Source: JACCXG01 sp963836735 (GTDB taxonomy: Bacteria; Acidobacteriota; Vicinamibacteria; Vicinamibacterales; 2-12-FULL-66-21). Taken from it: 64,000 nt of DNA. The notes under the pieces were generated by a model that was not told the DNA's origin, did not search any database, and worked only from the letters and a program-made list of their open reading frames with translations. Position 1 is the first letter of the stretch; each line of letters begins with the position of its first letter. Position numbers and translations under genes: made by a program. Below are positions 54,060 to 64,000 of this stretch, piece by piece. Location of the stretch: assembly GCA_963836735.1 (NCBI GenBank), contig CAWIKP010000018.1, positions 372,001-436,000 of the forward strand. Direction: 5' to 3'.

Positions 54060-55127
54060 TCAGGACGCCTTGGCCGTTTCCAGGATCAGCTGGTCGTACG
54101 CCTTCTTCAGCTCCGCGTTCTTCCACTCGATGATCGCCTGGCCACGGACGCGAGCCAGGAACTTGCGGATTTCCTGCCGCTGGCGGTCGGCGTGTACCCG
54201 CTCGGAGACCAGATCGCTGACCGAGTCGAACGGCTGGACCGAGCTCTCCTTGAGCGTTTCGAGCTTGAGGATCTGATAACCCTTGGCCACCCGAATCGGC
54301 TGCGTCACCTGTCCCGGCTTCATCGTCTTCAGCAGATTCTGAAGCGGCTCGGAAAGCTCGTGGACGTTGATCGGCCCGATCAGGCCGCCGGTCGACTTCG
54401 ACGGAGCGGCCGAGACCTCGGCCGCGACCTTGCTGAAATCCTCGCCGGCCAGGATCCGTTGACGGATCGCCGTCGCGCGGACGCGCGCTTCATCATCCTG
54501 CCCGACGTTGATCCCGGCCTGACCCTTCTGACTGGTCGTGGGAGTTTCAACCAGGATCTCGCGCAGCGTCACGTTCGCCGGCTCGGTGAACTCCTGCGGG
54601 TGCGCCTGGTAGTACTGCCGCGCCTCTTCTTCGGTAATCGTCAGCTTGGAGCCGACTTCCTCGCGCTGGACCTGCGAGATCATGAACTGCTTCTCGACGT
54701 TCTTGCGAAGATCGTCGATGGTCATGCCTTCCTGCTTCAGCGCCGCCTGGAACCGCTGCTCGTCCTCGAGGTTCTGTTCCTTGCGCAAGGCAGCCAGCCA
54801 GTCCCGGAACTGCTCGTCGCGCAGTTTATACCCGCGTTCTTTCGCCAGCTGCACCATCAGCAGCTCGTCGATCGCCTCGACGAGAATCCGCGGCGTGACC
54901 TCGGCGAGCGCCTGCTTCAACTGCTCGTCGTTCTTCAGCGCCTCCGGACTGACGTCCTGGCTCATCTTCTGACGAATGGCAGCAATCTGCCGGTTCTCGA
55001 GCTCGGTCTTGGTGATGATGTCGCCGTTCACCTTGACCAGCACCTGCTCGATGATCTGCGCCCGGAGAGGAAGGGCAAAGGCCAGCACCAACAGCAGGCA
55101 CGCACCGCGACGGGCTATATTTCTCAT
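54060..55127 (-). CDS. surA: SurA-like periplasmic chaperone/parvulin-type PPIase
   Basis: Intact, 355 residues. The signal peptide is LLLVLAFALPLRA. The chaperone N-domain has IEQVLVKVNGDIITKTELEN and LVEAIDELLMVQLAKERGYK. A parvulin domain sits at about 185-290: EPANVTLREILVET, RILAGEDFSKVAAEVSAAPS, STGGLIGPINVHELSEPLQN and MKPGQVTQPIRVAKGYQILK. The C-terminal helix packs against the N-domain (RQEIRKFLARVRGQAIIEWK). It would help fold outer-membrane proteins such as the barrels in this window. The gene lies between mfd (50 bases upstream) and dusB. Confidence 0.88.
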   Translation of the reverse strand: MRNIARRGACLLLVLAFALPLRAQIIEQVLVKVNGDIITKTELENRQIAAIRQKMSQDVSPEALKNDEQLKQALAEVTPRILVEAIDELLMVQLAKERGYKLRDEQFRDWLAALRKEQNLEDEQRFQAALKQEGMTIDDLRKNVEKQFMISQVQREEVGSKLTITEEEARQYYQAHPQEFTEPANVTLREILVETPTTSQKGQAGINVGQDDEARVRATAIRQRILAGEDFSKVAAEVSAAPSKSTGGLIGPINVHELSEPLQNLLKTMKPGQVTQPIRVAKGYQILKLETLKESSVQPFDSVSDLVSERVHADRQRQEIRKFLARVRGQAIIEWKNAELKKAYDQLILETAKAS

Positions 55128-55177
55128 AAGGCTGACTGGAGATCTCTTATAAGGCTAAGTGCCTGAAACGCAATATT

Positions 55178-58100
55178 TTACCGCACCAGCCCGCCGGCGC
55201 TCAACTCGCGCAGCAGGCCCGACACCCGGGTGAACACGCCGCCTTCGGCACGGGGATCTTCCTTGGCCGGACGCAGGATTTCGTCCCGGGAGAACCCGCT
55301 GGTCACCTCGCCTGCCGTGGCCCGCGCCGTCCACCAGGAGCCCGCCGCGACCGCATCCGCCTTTCCCTTGATCTTTCCCTTGAGCGCCGGACCTTTCGAT
55401 TGGGCCGGGGGGAGCGGGGCCGGACGCCGGGTCGCAGCCGCGGTCTTCTTCAGATCCAGCTTCAAAGTCGCAGGCGGGATCAGCATCACGTCGCCGCGGT
55501 CCTGCACCACCCGGAAGAGCCACATCGGGTCGAGCTTCGCCTCGGGCCTGAACTTTAAGACGACGATCTGGGCCTCGCGGTCGATGGATTCGATCCCGAG
55601 GCGGTCGGCCATCAGCCGGATGGCGGCGTACTCGGCAAGATTGAGGACCGAAGCGGGCGGATTGCCGTACCGATCGCGGACCTCGTCCATCAGCCGATCG
55701 AGCTCCGCGTCGCTCCGCACCGCCGCAAAACGCCGGTAGACGGTCAGCCGCTGGTTCATATCGGGGATGAACCCGTCGTCGATCCGGAGGTCCACGCGCA
55801 GGTTGACGTTCGCGCGGATCTCGTCCTCGATCTCCTCGCCCTTCAGCTCCTTGATGGTCTGTTCCAGGAGCTTCATGTACATGTCGAAGCCGACCGCCTC
55901 GATGTGGCCGCTCTGTTCGCCGCCGAGCAGGTTGCCGGCGCCGCGGATCTCGAGGTCGAGGGCGGCAACGCGGAAACCGCTGCCGAGGTCGCTGAACTCA
56001 CGGATGGCCGCGAGACGCTTCTTGGCGACTGGCGACAGGGCCTCTTCCGGCGGAATCAACAGGTACGCGTAGGCGCGCCGATCCGATCGCCCGACCCGGC
56101 CGCGCAGCTGATACAGCTGCGAGAGCCCGTAGCGATCGGCGCGGTTGATGATCATGGTGTTGGCATTCGGGATGTCGAGCCCGTTCTCGATGATGGTGGT
56201 CGCGAGCAGCACGTCGTACTTGGCCGCGACGAAGTCCACCATCACGCGCTCGAGCTCGTCCTCGTCCATCTGCCCGTGCGCAACGCGATCTTGGCTTCGG
56301 GTACGAGCCGGGTGATCAGGTTGCCCAGCGAATAGATCGATTCCACCCGGTTGTGCACGAAATAGATCTGCCCGCCGCGCTCCATCTCCGTCCGGATCGC
56401 GCGCGAGATCACCGCCTGGTCGAACTTCACGACGTTGGTCTGGATCGACAGCCGGTCTTTCGGCGGGGTCTCGATGATCGACATGTCGCGGATGCCGGCG
56501 AGCGACATGTTCAGGGTGCGTGGAATCGGCGTCGCCGTCATCGTGAGCACGTCGACGCGCTTCCGCAGCTGTTTGATTCGCTCCTTGTGGGCGACGCCGA
56601 ATCGCTGCTCCTCGTCGACCACGAGCAGCCCGAGGTCGCGGAACTGGACGTCTTTCGAGAGCAGCCGGTGAGTTCCGACGATGATTTCGACCTTGCCGGC
56701 GGCGAGATCCTCGAGGGTCGCCTTCTGCTCGGCTTTCGAGCGGAACCTGCTGACCATGTCGATCCGCACCGGGAACGCGGCAAACCGGTCCTTGAGCGTC
56801 TTGAGGTGCTGAAACGCGAGAACCGTGGTCGGCGCCAGGACCGCGACCTGCTTTCCGTCCATCACCGCCTTGAACGCCGCGCGCATCGCCACTTCGGTCT
56901 TGCCGTAACCGACGTCGCCGCACAGCAGGCGATCCATCGTGGTCGGCGATTCCATGTCTCCCTTGATGTCACCGACCGCGTTGACCTGATCGACGGTCAA
57001 GTCCCACTCGAAGGCGTCCTCGAATTCCTGCTGCCAGTGAGAGTCGGGGCTGAACGCGTGGCCGGGCATGGCCTTGCGGGCGGCGTAGAGCTTGAGGAGC
57101 TCTTCCGCCATGTCGCGCATGGCCTTCTTGACGCGGGTCTTCGCCTTCTCCCAGGTCGTGCCGCCGAGCCGGTCGAGCGCGGGCCTGGCGGCGCCGGTAT
57201 AGCGCTGGACGAGATCGAGCCGTTCGACCGGAACGAACAGCTTGTCGTCGCCCGCATACCGGAGCTCCATGAACTCCTGCGGCTCGACGCCGACCTCGAT
57301 CCGCTTGAGACCGACGAACACGCCGATTCCGTGATCGACGTGCACGACCAGGTCACCGACCTTCAGATCGCGGAAGTCCGAGAGGAACGTCGCGGCCGCC
57401 GATCGGCGCCGCTCGTGAACCTTGCGCTCCTCCTCGAAGACGTCGGTCTCGGCCCACAGCTGCAGCGAGGCGTCGGGAAGCCGGAATCCTCGCGAGAGGA
57501 AGCCGGTGCCGACGAGAACGGCCGTCCGATGCGCATCCTCCGCCCGCTCAATCGGCACCGCAAAGACGTCGTAATCCGCGAGCAGCTCGACGGTCCGTTC
57601 GGCCCGCCCGGCGGAGTTGGCGATGAACACGACGGTGTCGCCGCGCTCCCGGCCCCGGCGGATCTCCGCGACCCAATCCTGGACGCGCCCGGCGAACTCC
57701 ATTGCCGGCTGACAGGAGACATGGCGCGCCGCCTCGGAGTCCGCCTCGCCGGCGATCTCGAGCGCTTCGAGCGCGGTCGCACCCTCCAGCGCCTTCCGTG
57801 CTTCTTCCCAGGAAACGATCAATTCCTGCGGCGGCGCGACGTGTCCGCCCTTGGCGATGGCTTCCTGATAGCTCGCCTCGATCTGCTGTGCCAGCTTCTC
57901 GGCGTACGCGGTGACTTCATCGGGCTCGGAGATGAGCAGGGCAGGACGCTGTCCGATCCGGAGATAGTCGAAGACGGTTGCCGATCGGTCCGGCCGTTCG
58001 TCCTCGTCCTGAGACCCAATCAATTCCTGCAGCGGCGCGATCGCGGCTTGATCGAGCACGGCGGTCGACCGCTGGGTGGATGGGTCGTAGGAACGGATCG

Positions 58101-58740
58101 ACTCGATGGTGTCGCCGATGAACTCCAGGCGCAGCGGCTGCCTGGCTCCCGCGGGATAGAAGTCCACAACGCCGCCCCGGACGCAGAACTCGCCGGACTC
58201 GTCGACGGGATCCTGTCGCGTGTAACCGGCGGCGGTCAGCAGGTCGCCGAGATCGACGGGCGAGATCTCGTGGCCGGGCGTCAGCGTCATCGACACGCCG
58301 GTCAGGCGGTCTGGAGGGCTCACTCGCGGCAGCAGGGCTGCCGCCGACGCCACGATCAATCGTGCCGGATGCGTGGTCGACGCGAGAGCGTTCAGCGCCC
58401 TGGCCCGGGCGGACGCGATCTCGAAATGCGGCGCCAGCCCGCGATACGGATCGACCTCGTGCGAGGGAAACGGGAGGACGACCCGCTCGACTTCAGCATC
58501 CGACAGGCCTTCGAGGGCGGCGAAGAAGAACCGCGCGTCGAGCATCGTGCGCTCGACGTCGCTGTCGGTTGGAACGACGAGTACGGTCCTGGTTCGCGCG
58601 GCTGAGGCGGCCGCATACATGGCCTTCGCGGATGGGGTCAGCCCGGTGATCCGCGACGCGTGCGCAGCAATGCCGAGGCGGCTGGCGGCCGTCTTCAGCA
58701 GCGCCCTGAGCGTCAGCGAACTAGAGGTGTAGGTCGTCAT
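55178..58740 (-). CDS. mfd: Transcription-repair coupling factor
   Basis: About 1187 residues, one frame shift near 56275. The order is UvrB-like N-domain (VVLPFPSHEVDPYRGLAPHF, VDFYPAGARQPLRLEFIGDT), RNA polymerase-interacting domain (DLVVHVDHGIGVFVGLKRIE, FVPVERLDLVQRYTG), then the RecG-like translocase: GDVGYGKTEVAMRAAFKAV (Walker A), LLVVDEEQRFGVAHKERIK (DEEQ box), TATPIPRTLNMSLAGIRD, DIPNANTMIINRADRYGL and YQLRGRVGRSDRRAYAYLL. Mfd removes stalled RNA polymerase and recruits UvrA. The C-terminal 200 residues hold the TRG and D7 regions. ATG 58740; TATAAT lies about 35 bases upstream. Confidence 0.92.
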
Positions 58741-58915
58741 TGCGGGGAATCCGGCCAGCGCCGGAACCCACGATTATAGCTGGTCATGCGGTCGCGCCCT
58801 CGTTCGGGCCGTGGTTCGAGTGATTCGACTATACTGTCCCGGTACTTCCGGCGGTTCGTGTACCGTGGACGCACCCTGCGTCCCGTCCTTCTTCAGGTTT
58901 CAGAAGGGGTGGCAC

Positions 58916-59098
58916 ATGCCGAACAAGGTCCTCCGCTGCGGCGACATCATGCCTGGCTGCGACAAGGTCATCGAAGGTAAAACCGAAGACGAGGTGTTCG
59001 CGAAGGCGGAAGAGCACGCCCGAAAGGAACACAACATGACGATCATCCTGCCGAGCACCATGCGGGAGATCGGCGCGGCGATCCACGACAAGACCTAG
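58916..59098 (+). CDS. DUF1059 small protein
   Basis: Intact, 60 residues. AGAAGGGG lies upstream of ATG 58916; a longer in-frame start at 58811 is unlikely. VLRCGDIMPGCDKVIEGKTE, DEVFAKAEEHARKEHNMTI and PSTMREIGAAIHD are the whole of the DUF1059 domain, with the Cys pair near the N-terminus and the His-Ala-Arg helix. Function unknown. Its 3' end overlaps the convergent heptose adenylyltransferase gene by four bases. A TATACT lies about 80 bases upstream. Confidence 0.85.
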   Translation: MPNKVLRCGDIMPGCDKVIEGKTEDEVFAKAEEHARKEHNMTIILPSTMREIGAAIHDKT

Positions 59099-59590
59099 GA
59101 CGCCGGCAGTCTCCGAACCCGGTCCAATATCGCGGTCGTGGAATGGCCCGGCTCGACCGCGATGCGGACCACCCGCCCCCCGCGCGCCTCGACGGTATCG
59201 CGGCCGACAATCTGATCCGCAGGCCAGTCGGCGCCTTTCACCAGCACGTCCGGTTGAACCGCCTGGATGATTCGCGCCGGGGTGTCCTCGTCGAACAGCG
59301 TGACGGCCGATACGCACTCGAGCGCCCCGACAATCTCTGCGCGCTCCAGCTCCGGCGTAATCGGCCGTCCCGCGCCCTTGTTCCGGCGCACCGAGCGCGT
59401 CGGTGTTCAGGCCGACAATCAGCACATCGCCGAGCGCCGCGGCCTCGCGCAGGTAGCGCACGTGTCCGGGATGCAGCAGGTCGAAGACGCCGTTCGTGAA
59501 CACCACCGTCCGTCCCGCGGCGCGGACATCAGCGGCATACGCGGCCGCCGCTTCGCGTCCCATCAGCCGCGCGCCCGACGATCCCTTCAT
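59095..59590 (-). CDS. hldE: Heptose-1-phosphate adenylyltransferase (RfaE domain II)
   Basis: About 164 residues, one frame shift near 59390. VVFTNGVFDLLHPGHVRYLR is the HxGH nucleotidyltransferase motif, then DVLIVGLNTDA, ERAEIVGALECVSAVTLFDE, DVLVKGADWP and STTAILDRVR. It activates D-glycero-D-manno-heptose-1-phosphate with ATP for LPS heptose. The kinase domain of bifunctional HldE is absent, so it is the split C-terminal type. ATG 59590 overlaps the Wzt-like stop (ATGA), fitting a role in surface polysaccharide supply. The last gene of the atp-to-LPS run. Confidence 0.85.
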
Positions 59591-60934
59591 GCGCCCGATG
59601 CCCGCGTCAGCTTGATGCCCTCGGAGAAGTGCCACTGGTGGGGCGGCCGGTAGATCCCCACGTCCTTGGTGCGCGACTTCACGCGGAAGGTGTAGAGCAG
59701 GCGATGGTAGTCGTACGGATAGCCATCGAGCTTGTGCACCGCGACATCGACTTTGTAGGTGCCTTCGACCAGATCGAGACTCTCGATCCGGAACGTGACC
59801 TCGGCGTCCCCCTGAAGCCGTTCGCTCGTGTAGTGCTCGAGGTTCGTGTTGGTGCCGTAACAACAGACGCCCTCCGCGTTGAACAGTCCGAGCCCGACGA
59901 CGAAGTCGTCGATCGGAAGCGGGGCGCGCATGCGGATGCGGATGTCGAGCGGGGCGCCACTCTGGAAGACGTGCCCGCGCTCGCTGTCGCCGCTCGACAG
60001 CGACACGTCGGTGATCTCGACTTCACGCGATCCCCAGCGCCCCTCGGCGGCCTGGAACATGTTCGAGGGCGCGACCGCGCTGTCGATCGGATGATCCGGC
60101 AGCACGGCGGACGCCGGTTCGTCCGGCGATACGACCGCCGTCGACTCCTGCGCGCGGGCATCGCCGGCCGCGAGCTGCTCTTCTTCGCTGACTTCGACGG
60201 CCGTCACGTACGCGCCGACGATCCGCTTCGGGTCGCCCATCCCCATCTTCTCGCCGTGATCGAGCCACAACGCTTCGTCGCAGAACCGCTCGACCATCGG
60301 CAGCGCGTGGGTCACGAGAAGGATCGTCTTGCCTCGCCGCTTGAACTCGGCGAACTTGTCGAGGCACTTGTGCGTGAAGCCCTCGTCGCCGACTGCCAGC
60401 ACTTCGTCGACGAGCAGCACGTCGGGATCGACGTGGATCGCGACCGCGAATCCCAGCCGCATGTACATGCCGGACGAGTAGGTCTTGACCGGCGCGTCGA
60501 TGAAGTCCTTCAGCTCGGCAAACTCCACGATCTCGTCGAAGCGTTGCGCGACCTCGCGCTTGGAGAGCCCGAGCATGATCCCGTTGATGAACACGTTCTC
60601 ACGGCCGGAGATTTCCGGATGAAACCCGGCCCCGAGCTCAATCAGCGCCGAGATCCGCCCGTTGACGGTGACGCTGCCCGTGGTCGGTTTGGTAATGCCC
60701 GCCACCAGCTTCAGCATCGTGCTCTTGCCGGATCCGTTGCGCCCGATCACGCCCAGCGTGCGGCCGGCCGGCACGGTGAAGGAGACGTCACGCACGCGCG
60801 GTGAACGTCTCATCGGGTTTCAGATCGCGGATCAGGCTGCCGCGAAGCAGGGCGCTCTTCAGCGTGGCGAACTGCTTCTTGTGACCGAAGCGGCGGTAGA
60901 CCTTCGAGGCATGGACGACTTCGATGGCGTTCAT
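59587..60934 (-). CDS. wzt: ABC transporter ATPase for O-antigen/polysaccharide export with Wzt C-domain
   Basis: About 449 residues. MNAIEVVHASKVYRRFGHKK, then a frame shift near 60795, then Walker A GVIGRNGSGKSTMLKLVAG, the Q-loop region ALIELGAGFHPEISGREN, the signature YSSGMYMRLGFAVAI, Walker B VLLVDEVLAVGD and the switch His in LLVTHALPMV. A C-terminal 180-residue beta-sandwich (REVEITDVSLSSGDSERGHV, FNAEGVCCYGTNTN, YPYDYHRLLYTFRVKSR) is the Wzt_C-type substrate-recognition domain that reads the glycan end. The permease lies upstream, separated by a 135-base repeat-bearing gap. Confidence 0.9.
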
Positions 60935-60967
60935 GGCGGTGAAACCTAGTCAAAATCCCAGATCCAA

Positions 60968-61050
60968 ATCCCAAGCTTCCAACCACTCCCAAGTGCGCCA
61001 TCTCCGAAACCACCGAGTCGCCTTGGGAGTTGGGAGTTGGAGCTTGGGAT
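60968..61050. repeat. Inverted repeat of the CCAACTCC family between wzm and wzt
   Basis: ATCCCAAGCTTCCAACCACT... (60968 on) and its inverse ending AGCTTGGGAT (61050) pair over about 26 bases, with iterated GGGAGTT units in the right arm, as at 10261. It interrupts an otherwise tightly packed operon. Confidence 0.7.
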
Positions 61051-61069
61051 GTCGACGATCGACACGTCC

Positions 61070-61888
61070 TCATACCTCTTCCGCGAAAGTATCTCGCAAC
61101 CGATCGAACACCCAGTAGCCGAACAGGAAGAAGCCGATCGAGATCGCGCCGAGCACCAGCAGCCACTTGAGGTGCCCGACCGGGCCGTTGAAAAACAGGA
61201 TCTCCTGATAGGTGATCGCGAGGTGTGTGAATGGATTGAGCTTGAGGAGCGTCGCCTGCCACTTCTCCTGGCCGGTCAGCGGATCCTCGAACATGAAATA
61301 CGGGTAGATGATCGGCGTCGCGAAGAACCAGAACGTCAGCAGGTTCGACAGGATGTCGCGGATGTCGCGGAAGTGGACGGTCAGCGCCGACAGGAGCAGC
61401 GCGAACGCGGTGCGTCAGGATCAGCTGCACCAGCGACCACGACCGGGAAGCAGCGCGAGCTCCGAGAAGTTCAGCGGCCGCTGATACCAGATCAGGAACC
61501 CGGCGAGGATCACCAGCCCGAAGAAGTAGTGGACCATGTTCGCCAGCACGGTGACGATCGGCAGGATCTCGGCCGGGAACAGGACCTTCTTGATCAGGTT
61601 GCCGCCGGAGATCAGCACGCCCGACGCTTCCGACAGCGACGACGAGAACCAGGTCCAGGGCAGGATGCCGCAGAACATGAACAGCGCGTAGGGTTCGATC
61701 CGCTGGTCGTGGGCCGCGGGCATCACGTAGCTGAAGACGAACGTGTAGACCAGCAGCAGCAGCAGCGGATTGAAGAAGGACCAGAAGAACCCGAGCACCG
61801 ACCCTCTGTAGCGTGCCTTCAGCTCCCGCGCGACCAGGCTCTGGATCAGGCCGCGGTAGCGGCCCAGGCGCGCCAGGTTACGGAGCAT
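61070..61888 (-). CDS. wzm: ABC transporter permease for polysaccharide export
   Basis: About 272 residues, one frame shift near 61300-61425. An ABC-2 type membrane protein with six spans: LVARELKARYRGSVLGFFWS, PLLLLLVYTFVFSYVMPAA, FMFCGILPWTWFSSSLSEAS, NMVHYFFGLVILAGFLIW and GAISIGFFLFGYWVFDRLRD. NPFTHLAITYQEILFFNGPV near the C-terminus is usual for this family. It pairs with the Wzt-like ATPase to carry lipid-linked glycans across the inner membrane. Its ATG lies inside the end of the PP2C gene (11-base overlap). Confidence 0.88.
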
Positions 61889-62659
61889 TGACCTCCAGCA
61901 CGAGGGTCGTGATGTTGTCGGGGCCGCCGGCGGTGTTGGCGGCGTCGATCAGCCGCTGGCAGAGCTGCTCGAGCGGAACGTTCCGATCCGCCATGATCTC
62001 GGCGATCTGATCGTCGGTGACCACCGAGAACAGCCCGTCCGAACACAGCAGATAACGCTCGGACTCGAGCGGCCGGATCTGAGTGACGTCGACTTCCGGA
62101 TCCTCGCCGCCCGACAGCGCGCGGGTCACCACGTTGCGCCAGGGATGCTGGCGCGCGGCGGTCGGGCTCATCGTTCCGGCCCGGACCTGCTCTTCGACCC
62201 AGGAATGATCGTTGGTGATCTGATTGCAGGTCGGCCTCGCGCAGCACGTAGACGCGGCTGTCGCCGACGTGCGCGACGCACGCGCCCGTCCGGACCGGTC
62301 AGGAGCGCGGAGGCCGTCGTCGCCATCCCGCGCAGGTCGTTCGAGTCGGCGATCGCGGAAGCGATCCGGCGGTTGGCGAGCCTGAATGCCGCCTTCAGGC
62401 GGTTGGCCTCCAGGCTGAGGGCGGGCTCGAAGGGGAACGGCCAGGTGCGGTTCTTGTCGGCGCCGGCGGTTTCCTGGATGAAGATCTCGATCGCCTCGAC
62501 CGCGACCCGCGAGGCGACCTCGCCGGCGACATGGCCGCCCATCCCGTCGGCGACCACGAAGAGCCCGAGATCCGGACGCGTGCAATAGCTGTCTTCGTTA
62601 CTGCTCCGGCGCAGACCCGGGTCCGAGCTGACCGCCCACGAGAACGTCGTCCGGCCCAT
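61878..62659 (-). CDS. PP2C-family serine/threonine protein phosphatase
   Basis: About 259 residues, frame shift near 62240-62300. Bacterial Stp/PrpC type without membrane spans: TFSWAVSSDPGLRRSSNEDS, LFVVADGMGGHVAGEVASRV (the metal-binding DGMGGH), NDLRGMATTASALL, WRNVVTRALSGGED, ESERYLLCSDGLFSVVTDDQ and GGPDNITTLVLEV. The metal-binding Asp set is complete. It reverses Ser/Thr kinase phosphorylation; no kinase gene is in the window. It lies between atpC (10 bases) and wzm (overlapping), an unusual place for such a gene. Confidence 0.88.
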
Positions 62660-62669
62660 CGCCCCCGGC

Positions 62670-63126
62670 TCAGGCCCCTTCCCTGTGCACGCGCTTCAGC
62701 CTCGGGCCGGCACCGGACCCGATCCGCGACGAGACCTGAAGCCGGGTCAGCGACTTCATCAGGGCGATCCGGGCGCGCGCATAGTCGACGTCCGACTTGC
62801 CTTCGAGCCGCTGCGCGGCCCGCTCACGCGCGCGTTCGGCGCGCTCCAGATCGATCTCTTCGGCCCGCTCGGCGAGCTGCGCGAGGATGGTGACGCGATC
62901 GGGCAGGACCTCGGCATAGCCCTCGGCAATCGCCAGGAAGGTCTTCTCCTGCCCCTTCCGGTACCACAGCTCGCCGACCGACAGCGCCGCCAGCAGCGGC
63001 GTGTGTCCGGGCAGGACCCCGAAGTAGCCGTCGACGCCAGGGATCTCGACCTCGTCCACCTGCTCCTTCACGATCGGCGCGATCGGGAGTGACGATGTGG
63101 AGCTCGATGCTGGTTGGGAGAGCCAT
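62670..63126 (-). CDS. atpC: F1-ATPase epsilon subunit
   Basis: About 152 residues, frame shift near 63075. ALPTSIELHIVTPDR, then EVEIPGVDGYFGVLPGHTPL, GELWYRKGQEKTFLAIAEGY and AEVLPDRVTILAQLAERAEE are the beta-sandwich of the subunit. The C-terminal helices (ERARERAAQRLEGKSD, RARIALMKSLTRLQV) are present. It links F1 rotation to the gamma subunit and inhibits reverse ATP hydrolysis. The TGA of atpD overlaps its ATG (TGATG). The tail is Arg-rich and longer than in E. coli. Confidence 0.9.
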
Positions 63127-64000
63127 CACCCCTTCATCTTCTCGGCTTTCTCGACCGCCTCTTCAATCGTCCCGACCATGTAGAACGCCTGCTCCGGCAG
63201 GTGATCGTACTTGCCGTCCACGATCTCGCGGAAGCTGCGGACCGTGTCGGCGATCGGCACGTACTTGCCCGCGAAGCCGGTGAACTGCTCGGCGACGAAG
63301 AACGGCTGCGACAGGAAACGCTGGATGCGGCGGGCGCGTCCGACCGTCAGCTTGTCTTCTTCCGATAGTTCGTCAATCCCGAGGATCGCGATGATGTCCT
63401 GGAGGTCCTTGTACCGCTGCAGCACCTGCTTGACGGCGCGGGCGACATTGTAGTGCTCCTCGCCGATGATGCGCGCATCGAGAATACGCGACGTCGACGC
63501 CAGCGGATCGACGGCCGGATAGATGCCGAGCTCGACGATCGCGCGCGACAGGTTCGTGGTCGCGTCGAGGTGGGCGAACGTCGTCGCCGGCGCCGGGTCC
63601 GTGTAGTCGTCGGCGGGCACGTAAATGGCCTGGACCGAGGTGATCGAGCCGGTCTTGGTCGAAGTAATCCGCTCCTGGAGCTCGCCCATCTCGGTCAAGC
63701 AGCGTCGGCTGATAGCCGACCGCCGACGGCATGCGGCCGAGCAGCGCCGACACCTCGGACCCCGCCTGCGTGAACCGGAAGATGTTGTCGATGAACAGGA
63801 GCACGTCCTTGTTCTCGGCATCGCGGAAGTACTCGGCGACGGTCAGGCCGCTCAGCGCGACCCGCAGCCGCGCGCCCGGCGGTTCCGTCATCTGGCCGTA
63901 GACCAGCGCGGCGCGCGACTTCTCCATCTCCTGCATGTTGATGACGCCGCTCTCCTGGAACTCGAGCCAGAGGTCGTTCCCTTCGCGCGTGCGCTCACCG
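63126..64000 (-). CDS. atpD: F1-ATPase beta subunit, C-terminal part (window edge)
   Basis: Runs off the right edge; frame shift near 63700. GVINMQEMEKSRAALVYGQM, TEPPGARLRVALSGLTVAEY, VLLFIDNIFRFTQAGSEVSA and LLGRMPSAVGYQPTL are the catalytic core (Walker B in LLFIDNIFR). LQERITSTKTGSITSVQAIY, PAPATTFAHLDATTNLSRAI, IIAILGIDELSEEDKLTVGR and RIQRFLSQPFFVAEQFTG complete it. The P-loop lies off-window. First visible gene of the run continuing into PP2C, wzm, wzt and hldE. Confidence 0.95.

Noticed and set aside
56353..58605. A 750-codon plus-strand open frame
   Set aside because: Exact antisense shadow of mfd, whose helicase motifs are clear.

Overview
GC-rich (about two-thirds G+C) bacterial chromosome segment from a Gram-negative, most likely an Acidobacteriota member of the Vicinamibacteria type. 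That placement is inferred from the gene families: an acidobacterial-style secreted VWFA protein, a HEAT-repeat/cyclophilin protein, OmpA and beta-barrel proteins, a Wzm/Wzt exporter with a heptose adenylyltransferase, Tat and lipoprotein signals, and many secreted metallopeptidases. I saw no rRNA, tRNA, CRISPR array, transposase, integrase or phage gene.

Layout. 1-10.2 kb (minus strand): broken FAD oxidase, winged-helix/TPR regulator, phosphodiester glycosidase, then a tight operon of beta-CASP nuclease, M49 peptidase and HEAT/cyclophilin protein. 10.3-15.3 kb: MetF-like enzyme with a two-cysteine-pair unknown protein, two aminotransferases and an SDR. 15.3-21.1 kb (minus): paired M16 peptidases, beta-barrel, OmpA lipoprotein, VWFA protein. 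21.2-32.6 kb: aminotransferase, AI-2E-type permease, sulfatase, glycine acetyltransferase-like enzyme, SpoIIE-type phosphatase, membrane glycosyltransferase, M1 aminopeptidase. 33.3-41.2 kb: orphan NuoG-like protein, ankyrin protein, lipid kinase, GAF-like and PDZ proteins, TPR/beta-barrel, small lipoprotein. 41.2-51 kb is a signalling block: GAF/SpoIIE phosphatase, FabZ, EamA, SDR, hybrid histidine kinase, FliA-type sigma factor, a lone phosphoacceptor-helix protein with an HTH protein, and an NtrC-type regulator. 51-58.7 kb: Arg/Gly/Pro-repeat protein with a Dabb protein, a large inverted-repeat element, and the mfd-surA-dusB operon. 58.9-64 kb: DUF1059 protein, then one continuous minus-strand run atpD-atpC-PP2C phosphatase-wzm-wzt-heptose-1-P adenylyltransferase.

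Two global properties matter most. First, about half of the genes, including mfd, atpD and atpC, are split across reading frames by single-base shifts while protein similarity continues unbroken. This points to assembly indels rather than real decay, so many coordinates below join frames. Second, gene gaps hold several families of short iterated or palindromic repeats, some forming long perfect hairpins. One palindromic motif also recurs inside the repeat-rich coding gene near 51.5 kb. The most unusual candidates are those repeats, the roughly 490-bp inverted-repeat element at 52.4-52.9 kb, the stand-alone phosphoacceptor-helix/HTH pair at 49 kb, and the uncharacterised cysteine-pair protein after the MetF-like gene.
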